Both the position numbers and the translations under genes were made by a program. Below the pieces are notes generated by a model. That model worked only from the letters and a program-made list of their open reading frames with translations, was not told the origin of the DNA and did no database searches. From positions 1 through 64,000 of the forward strand of contig NZ_JADPKK010000017.1 of NCBI RefSeq assembly GCF_023073915.1: a stretch of 64,000 bases of DNA. Direction: 5' to 3'. Position 1 is the first letter of the stretch; each line of letters starts with the position of its first letter. The stretch is from Bradyrhizobium sp. 149. GTDB taxonomy: Bacteria; Pseudomonadota; Alphaproteobacteria; Rhizobiales; Xanthobacteraceae. Below, in pieces: positions 1-9,653 of the stretch.

Positions 1-194
1 TCAGGCAGGAGACCGGGCGCGAGGTGCCGCACACCGTCAAGCCGCGCCGCGCCGGCGATCCCACTTATCTGGTCGCCGACCCCTCCGCAGCGCGGAAAGC
101 GCTGAATTTCGTGCCGCGCCATTCCGACCTCTCCACCGTGATCCGGACCGCCTGGGCCTGGCACCAGAAGGCGCATCCGCTTAAGCAGCCCTGA
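1..194 (+). CDS. galE: UDP-glucose 4-epimerase, C-terminal end (partial)
   Basis: Only the last 63 codons are present and the gene begins before the window. The readable tail contains VPHTVKPRRAGDPTYLVAD and ends in TAWAWHQKAHPLKQP, the C-terminal pattern of bacterial GalE, an SDR-fold enzyme interconverting UDP-glucose and UDP-galactose for envelope sugars. The catalytic and NAD-binding parts lie outside. The gene stops 40 bp before the convergent gene on the other strand. Assignment relies on the tail motif alone, so a related NDP-sugar epimerase cannot be excluded. Confidence 0.8.
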   Translation, partial: RQETGREVPHTVKPRRAGDPTYLVADPSAARKALNFVPRHSDLSTVIRTAWAWHQKAHPLKQP

Positions 195-234
195 TGACAT
201 CGTCGAAATCAATCAGGCAGGCATAAGGTGTGGC

Positions 235-690
235 CTATGGTCTATTGCGTTCTGACCCGAGCGATCCCGGCCCAACCGGATGGCGCGGCCGGGAACGGCT
301 GTCGAGGCCCTTGGGCAATTTGTCATTGAGCTTCACGACCGCGCATCGAGCATCGCTAACCGGCGCATCTTCCCGGCTGTAGATCAGCGTCGCCTCGAAC
401 GTCACATCGGGCGCTTCCCTGGCCGTTCCCGAGCAGGTCGCCATCGCACCGCTGCACACGCCCGCGAGCTTGAGCTCGACCTCGTCAGTCCCGAACACGG
501 TCGGCGGCCCCTCGGCATGTCGCCGCGTGGTCAGAACCGCCGTGAAGCGCTGCTCCTCAATTCGATAAGAGCCGTCGTAGGTGAAGAAGCTGTCGCTGCC
601 GGAGATCCGCCCCTCCGCCAGATGCACGACGCCCGTACCCTGACCGCGCGGGGTCCTGAACCAGGCAGCGTATTTGCCGTCCTTCAGCAT
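235..690 (-). CDS. GrlR-like domain protein
   Basis: A small cytosolic protein of about 151 residues. The N-terminal half reads MLKDGKYAAWFRTPRGQGTG followed by a VVHLAEGRISGSDSFFTYDGSY-type stretch, then a VFGTDEVELKLAG strand. This glycine-rich beta pattern is that of the GrlR family, named after a type III secretion regulator but widespread in Rhizobiales in genomic contexts unrelated to secretion. The start at 690 places the family's usual N-terminus at residue 1. An in-frame extension to 795 (M at 765 or 795) adds residues with no family resemblance. No strong Shine-Dalgarno is visible. The role is unknown, and its position next to the che operon is probably incidental. Confidence 0.55.
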   Translation of the reverse strand: MLKDGKYAAWFRTPRGQGTGVVHLAEGRISGSDSFFTYDGSYRIEEQRFTAVLTTRRHAEGPPTVFGTDEVELKLAGVCSGAMATCSGTAREAPDVTFEATLIYSREDAPVSDARCAVVKLNDKLPKGLDSRSRPRHPVGPGSLGSERNRP

Positions 691-840
691 GAAAAATCCG
701 TCCCGAAATTCACCTCGTATGTGCGACCAACTCTGGGGCGCGACAATGACCGATGCGGCAAGCATTCCGCCACGGTTAATGCCCTGCAAAGCCAACCAGT
801 CAAATTGCTGCGGACTCGCGGAGCGACGCTGGCAGCGACG

Positions 841-2562
841 TCAAAACAATTCTATGCCGTCATCGGCGGTCTCGACCGCCTCGCCCCGGCGTGCGGCGGC
901 GATCGACGCCAGCCCTAGCGCTCGAAGGAATTCCCGGTGGACGTCCCGCTCGCGCTCCATCGTGTAGTGCGCGAACAGATCGTCGAGCACGGCCTCGTCC
1001 TGTGGCTGCGGCCGCCCTGCGCCCGCGCTCGCGGTCTCGAGACGCGCGGCGACCGCGGGCAATGCCGCGGAGCCTTCGCCGAGCTCGGTCATCAGCCCTT
1101 GCGCCGAATTCATCAGCCGCTCGAACTCCGCGCCTTCATCGACGAGCCGGCTCATCAGCTTGCCGAGCCGTTCGTTACCGGCCTCGACCTCGCGCAGCGC
1201 CTGGAGGATCTGCGGCTCGAGCTCGGCGAGCTGCGTGGGATCGCCCTGCACGCGGAGCTCCTTCAACTCCCTGGCCGATCGCTCGATGCCGTCGAGCACG
1301 GGGCGCAAGCGCCCCGCGCCTGCCGAGACCTGGTCGGCGGTCGCCTTGAGCTCGTTGGCGATGACGACGAAGGCGCTGCCGCGGCTGCCGAGATGGCTTG
1401 CCTTGAGGCCGGCGTTCATTCCGATCAGCGTGATGTCGACGGTCGCCCCGGCGAGGTCAGCGATCGCGTGGCGAAATTTTGCCAGCGTGTCCTCGACGAT
1501 CGCGAGCGCCTCGTCGACCGAGCGGCCGGCACCCTCGCAGGTGGCGATCAGGATCGAGGCATGCGCCAGCGTCTGCTTGATACGCGCCAGGAACGACGAC
1601 GAGCCCCCATCCTCGCCGCCAAACAGCGCGCGGCCGTGGCCGACGACGCCCCCCGCATCGTGCAGGATAGCCGTCAGCGCGCGAACGATCTGGCCGATGT
1701 CGCCGCCGAATTCGCGCTGGGCGTCCCTGAGCAGCGCCGCCTGCAACTGGCAGATCGCGCGCGTGCCGTCGTCGCTCGCAACCGCTTGGGGAACGAGGTT
1801 CGGGGCGGAGCCCGACACAAGGCCGAGGCCGTGAGAGACGTGCTCGAGACGCTGGCGCGTGCTGTCTCCCGCCTGCAGGGAAACGATGGCGCTGCCGACC
1901 GCCTCAGCGATCTTTTTGGTACTGCTGCCGGCAAGAACGGCGAGCTGGCTGCTGTTGCGGCGCTGGTCGCGCAATCCCGAATAGGCCGTTCCGAGCTCGG
2001 CGCTCTCGGACACCAGTTGATTCCCGTAGCGGCTCTCGAACTCCCTCTGCCGGCCGGACGCGGTGACGACCGCTTCCGACAAGCGCTGCTGATCCCGCGC
2101 GCAGCCCTCGATCGAGCGCTGCACGGCCTTGCCGAGATCGTAGGCCTCCTGCGTGAAGGCCAGAAAGCCCTCGCGATCGGCGTCGAGCGAAGCCGCCTCG
2201 ATCCGCGCGCTGCGCGCGATGATGGTGATCATCTGGATGTGCTTGAACAGCGGCTTGAGTAGCGCAGACGCCTGCGCGGTGCTCGTGCCGATCGTCGCAA
2301 GCAGGGCACTCTCGGCCGGGAGTGCCTGCGCAAGCTCACTGAGCCGCGCGGCGATCTCCTGTAACGCCGTCGCCGCCCGCTCGATCTCGGCGCCCGCGAG
2401 CTCCTCGGAGAGCGTCGCGAGGCCCTGGTTCAACTCCTTGAAGATGAGGTGGCCGCGCCCAAGCTCGTGGCCTACGCGCGCGAAGACGTCCTCGATCCGC
2501 GAGGAGACGTCATCGATCGCGGCGACCGCCTCAGTGAGCGTACTGGCCGGAATGATGGACAT
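841..2562 (-). CDS. Cytoplasmic MCP-like chemotaxis protein (degenerate signalling domain)
   Basis: Last gene of the chemotaxis operon, 573 residues, almost entirely predicted helix and without a membrane segment or signal peptide. Around residues 375-425 it has DITLIGMNAGLKASHLGSRG and SAFVVIANELKATADQVSAG, a weakened copy of the MCP hairpin tip (normally [12 protein letters not shown]...[13 protein letters not shown]). It therefore looks like a soluble receptor-like coiled coil whose CheA/CheW contact region has drifted. The C-terminus is acidic (ETADDGIELF). The ATG at 2562 is preceded by AGG inside the end of cheB; a TTG at 2571 overlapping the cheB stop is the alternative. Family and operon position support a chemotaxis role, but the exact function is unknown. 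Confidence 0.7.
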   Translation of the reverse strand: MSIIPASTLTEAVAAIDDVSSRIEDVFARVGHELGRGHLIFKELNQGLATLSEELAGAEIERAATALQEIAARLSELAQALPAESALLATIGTSTAQASALLKPLFKHIQMITIIARSARIEAASLDADREGFLAFTQEAYDLGKAVQRSIEGCARDQQRLSEAVVTASGRQREFESRYGNQLVSESAELGTAYSGLRDQRRNSSQLAVLAGSSTKKIAEAVGSAIVSLQAGDSTRQRLEHVSHGLGLVSGSAPNLVPQAVASDDGTRAICQLQAALLRDAQREFGGDIGQIVRALTAILHDAGGVVGHGRALFGGEDGGSSSFLARIKQTLAHASILIATCEGAGRSVDEALAIVEDTLAKFRHAIADLAGATVDITLIGMNAGLKASHLGSRGSAFVVIANELKATADQVSAGAGRLRPVLDGIERSARELKELRVQGDPTQLAELEPQILQALREVEAGNERLGKLMSRLVDEGAEFERLMNSAQGLMTELGEGSAALPAVAARLETASAGAGRPQPQDEAVLDDLFAHYTMERERDVHREFLRALGLASIAAARRGEAVETADDGIELF

Positions 2563-2567
2563 TGTGA

Positions 2568-3659
2568 TCAACCTGCCACTGCGGCGTGCCCGGCCTGATA
2601 CCAGAGCATGATCTCGCGCGGGATCTGATGCAGCGAGACGACTTTCTCGACGCCGCCATGAGCGATGGCTTCTTTGGGCATGCCGAACACCACGCAGCTC
2701 TCTTCATCCTGCGCCCGCGTCGAGGCGCCGAGCTTGCGCATCTCCAGCATTCCGCGTGCGCCGTCGTCGCCCATGCCGGTCATGATCACACCAAGCGCGT
2801 TGGCGCCCGCATGCTGGGCCGCCGAGCGGAACAGCACGTCCACGGACGGGCGATGCCGTGACACCGGCGGGCCATCCTTGATGGCGATCTGATAGCGCAG
2901 GCCGATGCGCTGGAGCAGCATGTGACGCGCACCGGGGGCGATATAGGCCCAGCCCGGCAACACCGCCTCGCCGTCCTCGGCTTCCTTGACCCGGATCTGG
3001 CAGACGCTGTCGAGACGCTTGGCAAAGGCCGCGGTGAAGCCTGCCGGCATGTGCTGGACGATGACGATCGGGGGACAGTGCGGCGGCAGCATTTCGAGAA
3101 CGTCGTTGAGCGCTTCGGTCCCGCCGGTCGAGGCACCGATGCACACGATGCGTTCGGTCGCCGGCCGGACCTTACCCTGCACCGGGGGTGGAATGATGGC
3201 GTCGGCCGTGAGCTTCTTCTCGATCGTGCGCCGCTCCGAACGAGGGCGCACCCGCGCGCGCGCTGCCGACTTCACCGCCTCGCGCAGCCGCGTGGAGCAT
3301 TCGAGCAAAGCCTGCCGCGTGTCGATCTTCGGCTTTGGCACGATGTCGACGGCGCCGGCCTCGAACGCCTCGAACATCACGTTCGAACCCTCTTCGGTCA
3401 GCGAGGAGCAGATGATCACGGGGATCGGACGCTGCGCCATGATCTTGCGCAGGAACGTCATGCCGTCCATGCGCGGCATCTCGATGTCGAGAATCATGAC
3501 GTCGGGGATCTCGCTCTGGAGACGGCGCGCCGCGGCGAACGGGTCTGAGGCCGTTCCCATCACCTCGATCTCGGGATCATCATTGAGGATCGTCTGGAGG
3601 ATTTGGCGCACCGACGCCGAATCGTCCACGATCAGCACGCGAACTTTCTCCTTCGGCAT
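2568..3659 (-). CDS. cheB: Chemotaxis response regulator / protein-glutamate methylesterase CheB
   Basis: CheB removes methyl groups from receptor glutamates when phosphorylated by CheA, giving adaptation. The 363-residue protein has an N-terminal receiver domain (phospho-acceptor Asp58 in [12 protein letters not shown]) and a C-terminal methylesterase domain. The catalytic residues are visible: Ser in IGASTGG, His in IVQHMP and Asp in [12 protein letters not shown]. The start at 3659 is an ATG with GGAG nine bases upstream; an upstream in-frame TTG at 3674, abutting the cheR stop, is less likely. It lies 15 bp after cheR and 5 bp before the next gene. Confidence 0.97.
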   Translation of the reverse strand: MPKEKVRVLIVDDSASVRQILQTILNDDPEIEVMGTASDPFAAARRLQSEIPDVMILDIEMPRMDGMTFLRKIMAQRPIPVIICSSLTEEGSNVMFEAFEAGAVDIVPKPKIDTRQALLECSTRLREAVKSAARARVRPRSERRTIEKKLTADAIIPPPVQGKVRPATERIVCIGASTGGTEALNDVLEMLPPHCPPIVIVQHMPAGFTAAFAKRLDSVCQIRVKEAEDGEAVLPGWAYIAPGARHMLLQRIGLRYQIAIKDGPPVSRHRPSVDVLFRSAAQHAGANALGVIMTGMGDDGARGMLEMRKLGASTRAQDEESCVVFGMPKEAIAHGGVEKVVSLHQIPREIMLWYQAGHAAVAG

Positions 3660-3674
3660 CTCGCGTGTCTCCAA

Positions 3675-4529
3675 TCACACCTGAAAAATGGTTGGCTGAA
3701 CCTGCTTCAAACCCGGAACGGCGCTGTGGATCATCGATTCGGAGTGCCCGACCAGCAGATAGCCGCCGGGCCGCAAATGGCTGCAGAGCTGTTCGACGAC
3801 CTTGCGCTGCGTCGGCTTGTCGAAATAGATCAGGACGTTCCGGCAGAAGATGATATCGACGTCCCGGTCGACCGGGTAGGACTTGTCCATGAGGTTCATC
3901 CGCATGAAATGCGTCATGCGCCGCAATTCCGGAACGACCCGCACCTCACCGCGCGACCTGTCACGCGAGGACAGGAAATACCTCTTCAGGAAATGCTCGG
4001 GCACGGGCGCCAGCCCGTCACGGGGGTAGATCGCGGCCTTGGCAAGTCGCAGCACCGCCGTGGAGATGTCGGTCCCGAGGACGCGGAAGTGAAACCGCGA
4101 TCCGGCCTGCGTCATGTCATCGAGCACCATTGCCGCAGTGTAGGCTTCCATGCCGGTCGAGCTTGCAGAACTCCAAACCTTCAGATTCGCATTCCTGCTT
4201 CCGTGGGACTTGAGCAAGGCCGGGATCGCGATCTCCCGCATGAAGGTGAAGTGCTGGGGCTCCCGGAAGAAGTCGGTCTTGTTGGTCGTCACCACGTCGA
4301 TGAGGTGGGTCAGCTCAGTGTCGAAATGATCCGCCTCGAACAGGCTGTCGACATATTCGTTGAGATCGGAAAAGTTCAGCGCGCGCACGCGCTTGTGTAG
4401 CCGCCCCTCCAGCATCAGCCGCTTGCCCTGCGGCAGCTTGATGCCGACCTGGCCCTCGATCAATTCGGCGATGGTCCGGAAGTGGCGGTCCGACAGATGG
4501 ACGGCCGTATCCTGCACGGCGGGCATCAT
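3675..4529 (-). CDS. cheR: Chemotaxis protein methyltransferase CheR
   Basis: CheR uses S-adenosylmethionine to methylate glutamates on the chemoreceptors. The protein has the N-terminal helical CheR domain (DRHFRTIAELIEGQVGIKL) and the SAM-binding Rossmann domain: KVWSSASSTGMEAYTAAM stands where motif I is usually GCSTGEEPY-like, followed by LGTDIS and IIFCRNVLIYFD. The motif I Cys-Glu pair (ASSTGMEAYT versus the usual CSTGEEPYS) is changed, which is worth noting. Start ATG ATG at 4529/4526; a GTG at 4544 is possible. It lies 15 bp upstream of cheB in the operon. Confidence 0.96.
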   Translation of the reverse strand: MMPAVQDTAVHLSDRHFRTIAELIEGQVGIKLPQGKRLMLEGRLHKRVRALNFSDLNEYVDSLFEADHFDTELTHLIDVVTTNKTDFFREPQHFTFMREIAIPALLKSHGSRNANLKVWSSASSTGMEAYTAAMVLDDMTQAGSRFHFRVLGTDISTAVLRLAKAAIYPRDGLAPVPEHFLKRYFLSSRDRSRGEVRVVPELRRMTHFMRMNLMDKSYPVDRDVDIIFCRNVLIYFDKPTQRKVVEQLCSHLRPGGYLLVGHSESMIHSAVPGLKQVQPTIFQV

Positions 4530-4662
4530 CGCTGCCTGCCCCACCCGGGATGGCCGCCTGCACTGAATGTCGGGGCCGTACGGGCCATCTTGAATCCCAC
4601 GCGTTTACACAATCACTGGCGGATCGGCCACCGGGAAGGATGGGCCGATCTCTTGACGGGTC

Positions 4663-6468
4663 TCAGCGCTGGAAATCGGCGTCCCGATCGTCCTCGCCGT
4701 CGTTCATGTCGAAGGCGAAGCCGCCGCCACCGGCCGCCTTCATAGCGCGCGCCGGCTTGGCCTGCGGCTTCTTGGCTGAACGCTCGACGGCCGCCATCGC
4801 GGCCGCCTTGGCGCGCAGCTGGTTGACTGCCCGGTCGATTGGGACGGGCGCGTGGCCCTTTCCGCCGTGCTCGATACGGAAATAAGCGATGGTGGACTGA
4901 AGTTGCTCGGCCTGCGAGGCGAGTTCCTCGGAGGTCGAGGACACCTGCTCAGACGCGCTGGCGTTCTGCTGGCCGACCTTGTCGAGCTGCTGGATGGCCT
5001 GGTTGATCTGCGCGGAGCCGACGTCCTGCTCGCGGCAGGCCGCGGTGATCTCCTCGACGAGCTCTGCAGTCTTCTTGATATCGGGGACGAGCTTGAAGAG
5101 CATCGAGCCGGCCTCCTGCGCCACCTTGACCGTCTCGGCCGAGAGCGTGCCGATCTCGGCCGCAGCCGCCTGGCTGCGTTCGGCGAGCTTGCGCACTTCG
5201 GAAGCCACCACCGCAAAGCCTTTGCCGTGCTCGCCGGCACGTGCGGCCTCGACTGCCGCGTTGAGCGCGAGCAGGTCAGTCTGGCGTGCAATCTCCTGCA
5301 CAATGGTAATCTTCTCGGCGATGGTCTGCATCGCATTGACGGCGCGCCCCACGGCGGCGCCGCTGGCTTCGGCGTCCTTGGCGGACTGCGCCGCAATCTT
5401 CTCGGTCTGGTTGGCGTTGTCGGCGTTCTGCTTCACGTTCGAAGCCATCTCCTCCATCGAGGAGGAAGCCTCTTCGGCGGACGACGCCTGCTCGGTCGCG
5501 CCCTGCGACAGCTGCTCGGCGCTCGCGGAGAGCTCCTGGCTGCCGGCGGAGACGTTCTGGGCCGCAGTCAGGGCTTCCGACACGATCTGGCGGAGCTTTT
5601 CCACCATGCGCTCCAGGGCAAGGCCCAGCGTGTCCTTCGCCGACTGAGGCTTGGCCTCGACCATGAGATTGCCCTGCGCGATCTCGTTGGCAACCGCTGC
5701 CGTCTTGTTCAAATTGACGGTCATGGCGTTCAGCGACTTGATCAGGTCGCCGACCTCATCATTGCCCACGACATCGATCTTCTGGCTGAGGTCGCCGACC
5801 GCCACCGCCTCGGCAAGGCCGACTGCACGAGCCAACGCCCTGCTGATGCCGACCGCTATCCAGGTCGCGGCCGCGATTGCAATCAAGAGGGACGCAATTA
5901 CAATTGTGAGCAGAACGATCTGCGCGCGGGCCCCGTCGTCTCTCGCCTGCTCCGAGCGGTCGGCCACCTGCTTCTTGACCAAGCTGATGTACTCGTCTCC
6001 CACCGCAATCGCTTCACCGCCCGCCTTGCGAACCTCCGTCGCCGAATGCGCGGCTGCTCTTGACTTGTCGATCTTGGCGAGACGGATGGATTCATCCTGA
6101 GCCGCAGCCATTCTCAGATAAGCTGCGGAGAGCTTGTCGATCATTTTCCTCCCGTTCTCGGATGCAATCGCATAAAGATCGTCCCGGCTTTTGACGAAGC
6201 CGTTGCGGAGGGTCACAAGCTCAGCAGCGATACGGTCGGTCTCCGCATCGCTGGGGGCCAGTATCGCGTTCTTTTCGGCGCGAATCTGCATCAAGATGCC
6301 TTTTTGAAGATCCGCCGCCTTCTCGATTCTCCCTGCAGCCGAAGCCAGCGCCTCGCTCGCCCCGACAAGATCACTTAGCTTCAGATAGGCTACTCCACCG
6401 GCGATCATGGAGAGCAGGATGACGACGCCGAAGGCGCTCGCAAGCTTGGCTTTGACGGTGAATCTCAT
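4663..6468 (-). CDS. Methyl-accepting chemotaxis protein (transmembrane receptor)
   Basis: A 601-residue receptor with a first membrane segment at about residues 10-30, a periplasmic helical sensor of about 150 residues (4HB-like), a second membrane segment at about 183-205, a HAMP domain, and a second HAMP-like stretch ([20 protein letters not shown]) that the neighbouring receptor lacks. The signalling hairpin carries the canonical tip [20 protein letters not shown] and [20 protein letters not shown]. It ends in a [25 protein letters not shown] tail (positions 4663-4725) shared with the second receptor. There is no classic WETF-type pentapeptide. The ligand is unknown. Its signalling half is close to identical to that of the MCP at 7080-9167. 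Confidence 0.95.
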   Translation of the reverse strand: MRFTVKAKLASAFGVVILLSMIAGGVAYLKLSDLVGASEALASAAGRIEKAADLQKGILMQIRAEKNAILAPSDAETDRIAAELVTLRNGFVKSRDDLYAIASENGRKMIDKLSAAYLRMAAAQDESIRLAKIDKSRAAAHSATEVRKAGGEAIAVGDEYISLVKKQVADRSEQARDDGARAQIVLLTIVIASLLIAIAAATWIAVGISRALARAVGLAEAVAVGDLSQKIDVVGNDEVGDLIKSLNAMTVNLNKTAAVANEIAQGNLMVEAKPQSAKDTLGLALERMVEKLRQIVSEALTAAQNVSAGSQELSASAEQLSQGATEQASSAEEASSSMEEMASNVKQNADNANQTEKIAAQSAKDAEASGAAVGRAVNAMQTIAEKITIVQEIARQTDLLALNAAVEAARAGEHGKGFAVVASEVRKLAERSQAAAAEIGTLSAETVKVAQEAGSMLFKLVPDIKKTAELVEEITAACREQDVGSAQINQAIQQLDKVGQQNASASEQVSSTSEELASQAEQLQSTIAYFRIEHGGKGHAPVPIDRAVNQLRAKAAAMAAVERSAKKPQAKPARAMKAAGGGGFAFDMNDGEDDRDADFQR

Positions 6469-6526
6469 TTTGGTCCCGTTGGTTTGAATGGGTACTTACG
6501 CTTGCGTACGCTTCAATCTTGCAAAC

Positions 6527-7015
6527 TCAGGCGGCGCGGGGTGCGTCCGCCGCGGCCTCATCTCCTGCCGGAATCTCGTCATTCGCCATCAGCTTGGCGA
6601 GATCGAAAATGACGACGAACTTCTCGCCCTTGCGCCCGATGCCCTGGGCATAGTCGGACTGCCACTTGCCCCCGACCTCCGGCACCGGCTCGATCGCCTG
6701 CTCGTCTATGTCCGTGACCTCAAATACGCAGTCGGCGACGAAGCCGACACCAACCAAGCGGCCTTTCATCGGCACGTCGAGGATGATGATGCGGGTTGCT
6801 TCGGTGGCGGTCACATTGGGCAGGCCCAGCTTGGTCCTGAGATCGACGATCGGATAGCCGCTGCCGCGCACGTCGATCATGCCGAGCAGGAAATTCGGCG
6901 CATGCGGCAGGCGCGAGATCGGCCGCATGTCGAGAATTTCGCGGACGTTGCGGATGCTGATGCCGAACGTCTCACCGGCGAGCCCGAGCGTCAGATATTG
7001 CGAGGTTGCGGCCAT
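6527..7015 (-). CDS. cheW: CheW coupling protein (first copy)
   Basis: A 162-residue CheW, the adaptor linking receptors to the CheA kinase. Typical elements are YLTLGLAGETFGISIRNVREI, LLGMIDVRGSGYPIVDLRTK and VGFVADCVFEVTDI. The coding frame stays open well upstream into the antisense of the neighbouring mcp signature, but similarity begins at the ATG at 7015, so that start is used. It sits between the two MCP genes, an order suggesting a receptor-cheW-receptor-cheW duplication. A second CheW is encoded at 9186-9653. Confidence 0.95.
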   Translation of the reverse strand: MAATSQYLTLGLAGETFGISIRNVREILDMRPISRLPHAPNFLLGMIDVRGSGYPIVDLRTKLGLPNVTATEATRIIILDVPMKGRLVGVGFVADCVFEVTDIDEQAIEPVPEVGGKWQSDYAQGIGRKGEKFVVIFDLAKLMANDEIPAGDEAAADAPRAA

Positions 7016-7079
7016 GATGCGGTCCAGGGATCCCAAGGTCTGCGAATGAGCGGGTCCGGCGGAAGGCCGGACCGATTGA

Positions 7080-9167
7080 TCAGCGTTGAAACTCGGCGTC
7101 GCGATCATCCTCGCCGTCATGCATGTCGAAGGCAAATCCGCCGCCGGCGACCTTCGTTGCGCGCGCCGGTTGACGGGCAGGGACGGGCTTCTTCTTGCCG
7201 CGATCTGCCGCCGCCATGTGCGCCGCCTTGGTGCGGAGCTGTGTGACGGCGCGGTCGATCGGCGCAGGCGAGGCAGCCTCGCCACGTCCGGCCTGCTCGA
7301 TTCGGAAGAACGAAATGGTCGACTGCAGCTGTTCGGCCTGCGAGGCAAGTTCTTCCGAGGTCGAGGACACCTGCTCGGACGCGCTGGCGTTCTGCTGACC
7401 GACCTTGTCGAGCTGCTGGATGGCCTGATTGATCTGCGAGGAGCCGACGTCCTGCTCACGACAGGCGGCGGTGATTTCCTGAACGAGCGCGGCCGTCCTC
7501 TTGATGTCGGGCACGAGCTTGGACAGCATCTCGCCTGCTTCCTGCGCGGCTCTCACCGTTTCAGTCGACAGAGTCCCGATTTCCGCCGCGGCAGCCTGGC
7601 TGCGTTCCGCGAGCTTGCGGACTTCGGAAGCGACCACCGCAAAGCCCTTGCCATGCTCGCCTGCCCGAGCTGCCTCGACAGCGGCATTGAGCGCGAGCAG
7701 GTCGGTTTGGCGTGCAATTTCCTGGACGATCGTGATCTTCTCGGCGATCGTCTGCATTGCCCCGACTGCTCGGCCGACCGCGGCGCCGCTGGCTTCAGCA
7801 TCCTTCGCCGATTGGGTCGCGATCGTCTCCGTCTGACTGGCATTGTCCGCATTCTGCTTCACATTGGAGGCCATCTCCTCCATCGACGAGGAGGCTTCTT
7901 CGGCGGAAGACGCCTGCTCCGTTGCTCCCTGCGACAGCTGCTCGGCGCTCGCGGAAAGTTCCTGGCTGCCCGCCGAGACGTTCTGGGCTGCAGTCAAGGC
8001 TTCCGCGACGATCTGCCGAAGCCTTTCGACCATCTTGTTAAGCGACTTGATGAGATCGCCGACCTCGTCGTTGCTGCTGATATTGATGGTTTGAGTGAGA
8101 TCGCCCCCCGCCACAGCGCCAGCGAGATTCACAGCCCTGGCTATCGCCCGGCTGATGCTCAAGGCGATCCAGGTGGCCGAGCCGGCACCAATGAGCAGTG
8201 ATATGGCCATGACGCCAATCAGGAGCATCTTGGCTTTGCCAGCATCCCTCTCGGATTCCGCAGAGGCTTCAGCCATCAATTTCTTGACATAGGCAATGTA
8301 ATCGCTGGAGGTTGCGATCGCGTTCGCCGCATTCGCCGTACCGTCCGAAGAGGCCATGGCAGAAGCCCGGATATTCCCGCCCTCCTTGACGATCTCCGCA
8401 ACCCTTGCGATGACGCTCATAAGACGCTCGCCCTGTTGACCAATTCCAGCAAACGACACACCGACGGTGTTTGCGGCAGCAGCGACCTGTGTCAGTTCGC
8501 CCTTCAGGGCGTCCCTTTGCTGTCCAAGCGACTTCAAGATGAGATTCAGCTCTTCCATCCCGGGGGCTGCAAAGGACAGGGCAACATCGCGCTGCAGACG
8601 TGCCGCTTCAAGCCTTGCGGTTTGGAGCGCCGCCAATGCGTTGCTGCGTTCGATGGATGGGGACAGGCGGTTCAAATCGGCCACAAATTTGTCCGCTGCG
8701 GCAATCCAGTCTTTGTTTGCGGACTGGCCTTCCGAGCTCCACAGAGCGGCGCCCCGATAGTTCGAGTTCATCAAAGCGAGCTTGATGATCTCATCCTCTG
8801 TCGAGTTCATTTTATCATAAGAAGCGGTGAATTTATCGAGTAGGCGCCGACCTGTATCGTTCGCAAAGGCGTAAACCTCGTCGCGCAGCCGTGTGGCGTC
8901 CTTGCGGTACTTCTTCACGTCTTCGGAGATCTTTTGCATCTCCGCGTCGGTCGCGGCCAATATGATGTCGCGTTCTGCGCGCATCTGATAAAGTACATTG
9001 TTTTGCATCTCGCCGGCCTTGTCGATCCGGCCGGCGCGTTGCACCAACTCCGCCGACGTGTCGACCATCTCCGATAGCTTCACATACGCCATCGTGCCGG
9101 TGATTGCGGACAGCGTCAGGATCGCGCCGAACGCGCAAGCCAGTTTCGCCTTGATCGTAAATCTCAT
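7080..9167 (-). CDS. Methyl-accepting chemotaxis protein with large periplasmic domain
   Basis: A 695-residue receptor. The first membrane segment is at about residues 10-30, the periplasmic region is about 280 residues (much larger than in the neighbouring MCP and all-helical, compatible with an HBM-like sensor), and the second membrane segment is at about 311-333. It has a single HAMP running directly into the signalling domain ([16 protein letters not shown]), whereas the neighbour has an extra HAMP-like insert. The signalling tip ([20 protein letters not shown]) and the C-terminal tail ending DDRDAEFQR match the paralogue almost residue for residue. The sensor parts are unrelated in length, so the pair looks like a shared output module with different inputs. 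Confidence 0.95.
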   Translation of the reverse strand: MRFTIKAKLACAFGAILTLSAITGTMAYVKLSEMVDTSAELVQRAGRIDKAGEMQNNVLYQMRAERDIILAATDAEMQKISEDVKKYRKDATRLRDEVYAFANDTGRRLLDKFTASYDKMNSTEDEIIKLALMNSNYRGAALWSSEGQSANKDWIAAADKFVADLNRLSPSIERSNALAALQTARLEAARLQRDVALSFAAPGMEELNLILKSLGQQRDALKGELTQVAAAANTVGVSFAGIGQQGERLMSVIARVAEIVKEGGNIRASAMASSDGTANAANAIATSSDYIAYVKKLMAEASAESERDAGKAKMLLIGVMAISLLIGAGSATWIALSISRAIARAVNLAGAVAGGDLTQTINISSNDEVGDLIKSLNKMVERLRQIVAEALTAAQNVSAGSQELSASAEQLSQGATEQASSAEEASSSMEEMASNVKQNADNASQTETIATQSAKDAEASGAAVGRAVGAMQTIAEKITIVQEIARQTDLLALNAAVEAARAGEHGKGFAVVASEVRKLAERSQAAAAEIGTLSTETVRAAQEAGEMLSKLVPDIKRTAALVQEITAACREQDVGSSQINQAIQQLDKVGQQNASASEQVSSTSEELASQAEQLQSTISFFRIEQAGRGEAASPAPIDRAVTQLRTKAAHMAAADRGKKKPVPARQPARATKVAGGGFAFDMHDGEDDRDAEFQR

Positions 9168-9185
9168 CTCTACCCCCGGTTGGGT

Positions 9186-9653
9186 TCAATTCAGAATGCG
9201 TTCCATGTTGGGAACGATGACGAACTCTTCACGCCACTTGGTGATGAACCGGATGAACTCCGGCTTCCAGTGCATGCCGACGCGCGGCGTCTGCTGCACG
9301 GCGGTCTGGGAAATCTCCGTAACCTCGTAGACTTTGTCGGCGGTCACCCCAACCAGCACCGGCTCGTTCTCTATCTCGATCTCGATGACCACGATGCGCG
9401 TGTCGGCGGAATTTTCAGTCAGCGGCATGCCGAAGCGGATGCGCAGATCCGCGAGCGGAATGACGTTGCCGCGCACGTTGATCACGCTGGGAACGAACGA
9501 GCGTGCGCCGGCGACCTTGGTCACCGGTACGGGATCGATGATCTCGCGCACGAGCCCCGCATCGAGCGCGAACTTTTCCTCACCGAGCCCGATCATCACC
9601 ACCTGCATCGCGTTCGCCTGATGCTCGCTGCTCCGGCCAAGCCCCTCGTTCAT
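9186..9653 (-). CDS. cheW: CheW coupling protein (second copy)
   Basis: A 155-residue CheW-domain protein: VVMIGLGEEKFALDAGLVREI, SVINVRGNVIPLADLRIRFG and VGVTADKVYEVTEISQ are family positions. The ATG at 9653 overlaps the cheA stop by one base (TGATG), indicating translational coupling to the kinase; the preceding GTG at 9656 is ignored. It couples receptors and CheA. It differs substantially from the other CheW in this operon, so the two may serve different receptors. Confidence 0.95.
   Translation of the reverse strand: MNEGLGRSSEHQANAMQVVMIGLGEEKFALDAGLVREIIDPVPVTKVAGARSFVPSVINVRGNVIPLADLRIRFGMPLTENSADTRIVVIEIEIENEPVLVGVTADKVYEVTEISQTAVQQTPRVGMHWKPEFIRFITKWREEFVIVPNMERILN

Noticed and set aside
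937..2262. 441-codon plus-strand frame opposite the MCP-like gene
   Set aside because: Shadow frame; the minus-strand protein has MCP resemblance and fits the operon, while this frame has no motif or start context.
2569..3674. TTG starts extending cheB (3674) and the MCP-like gene (2571)
   Set aside because: Downstream ATG codons have ribosome sites at proper spacing and match family N-termini.
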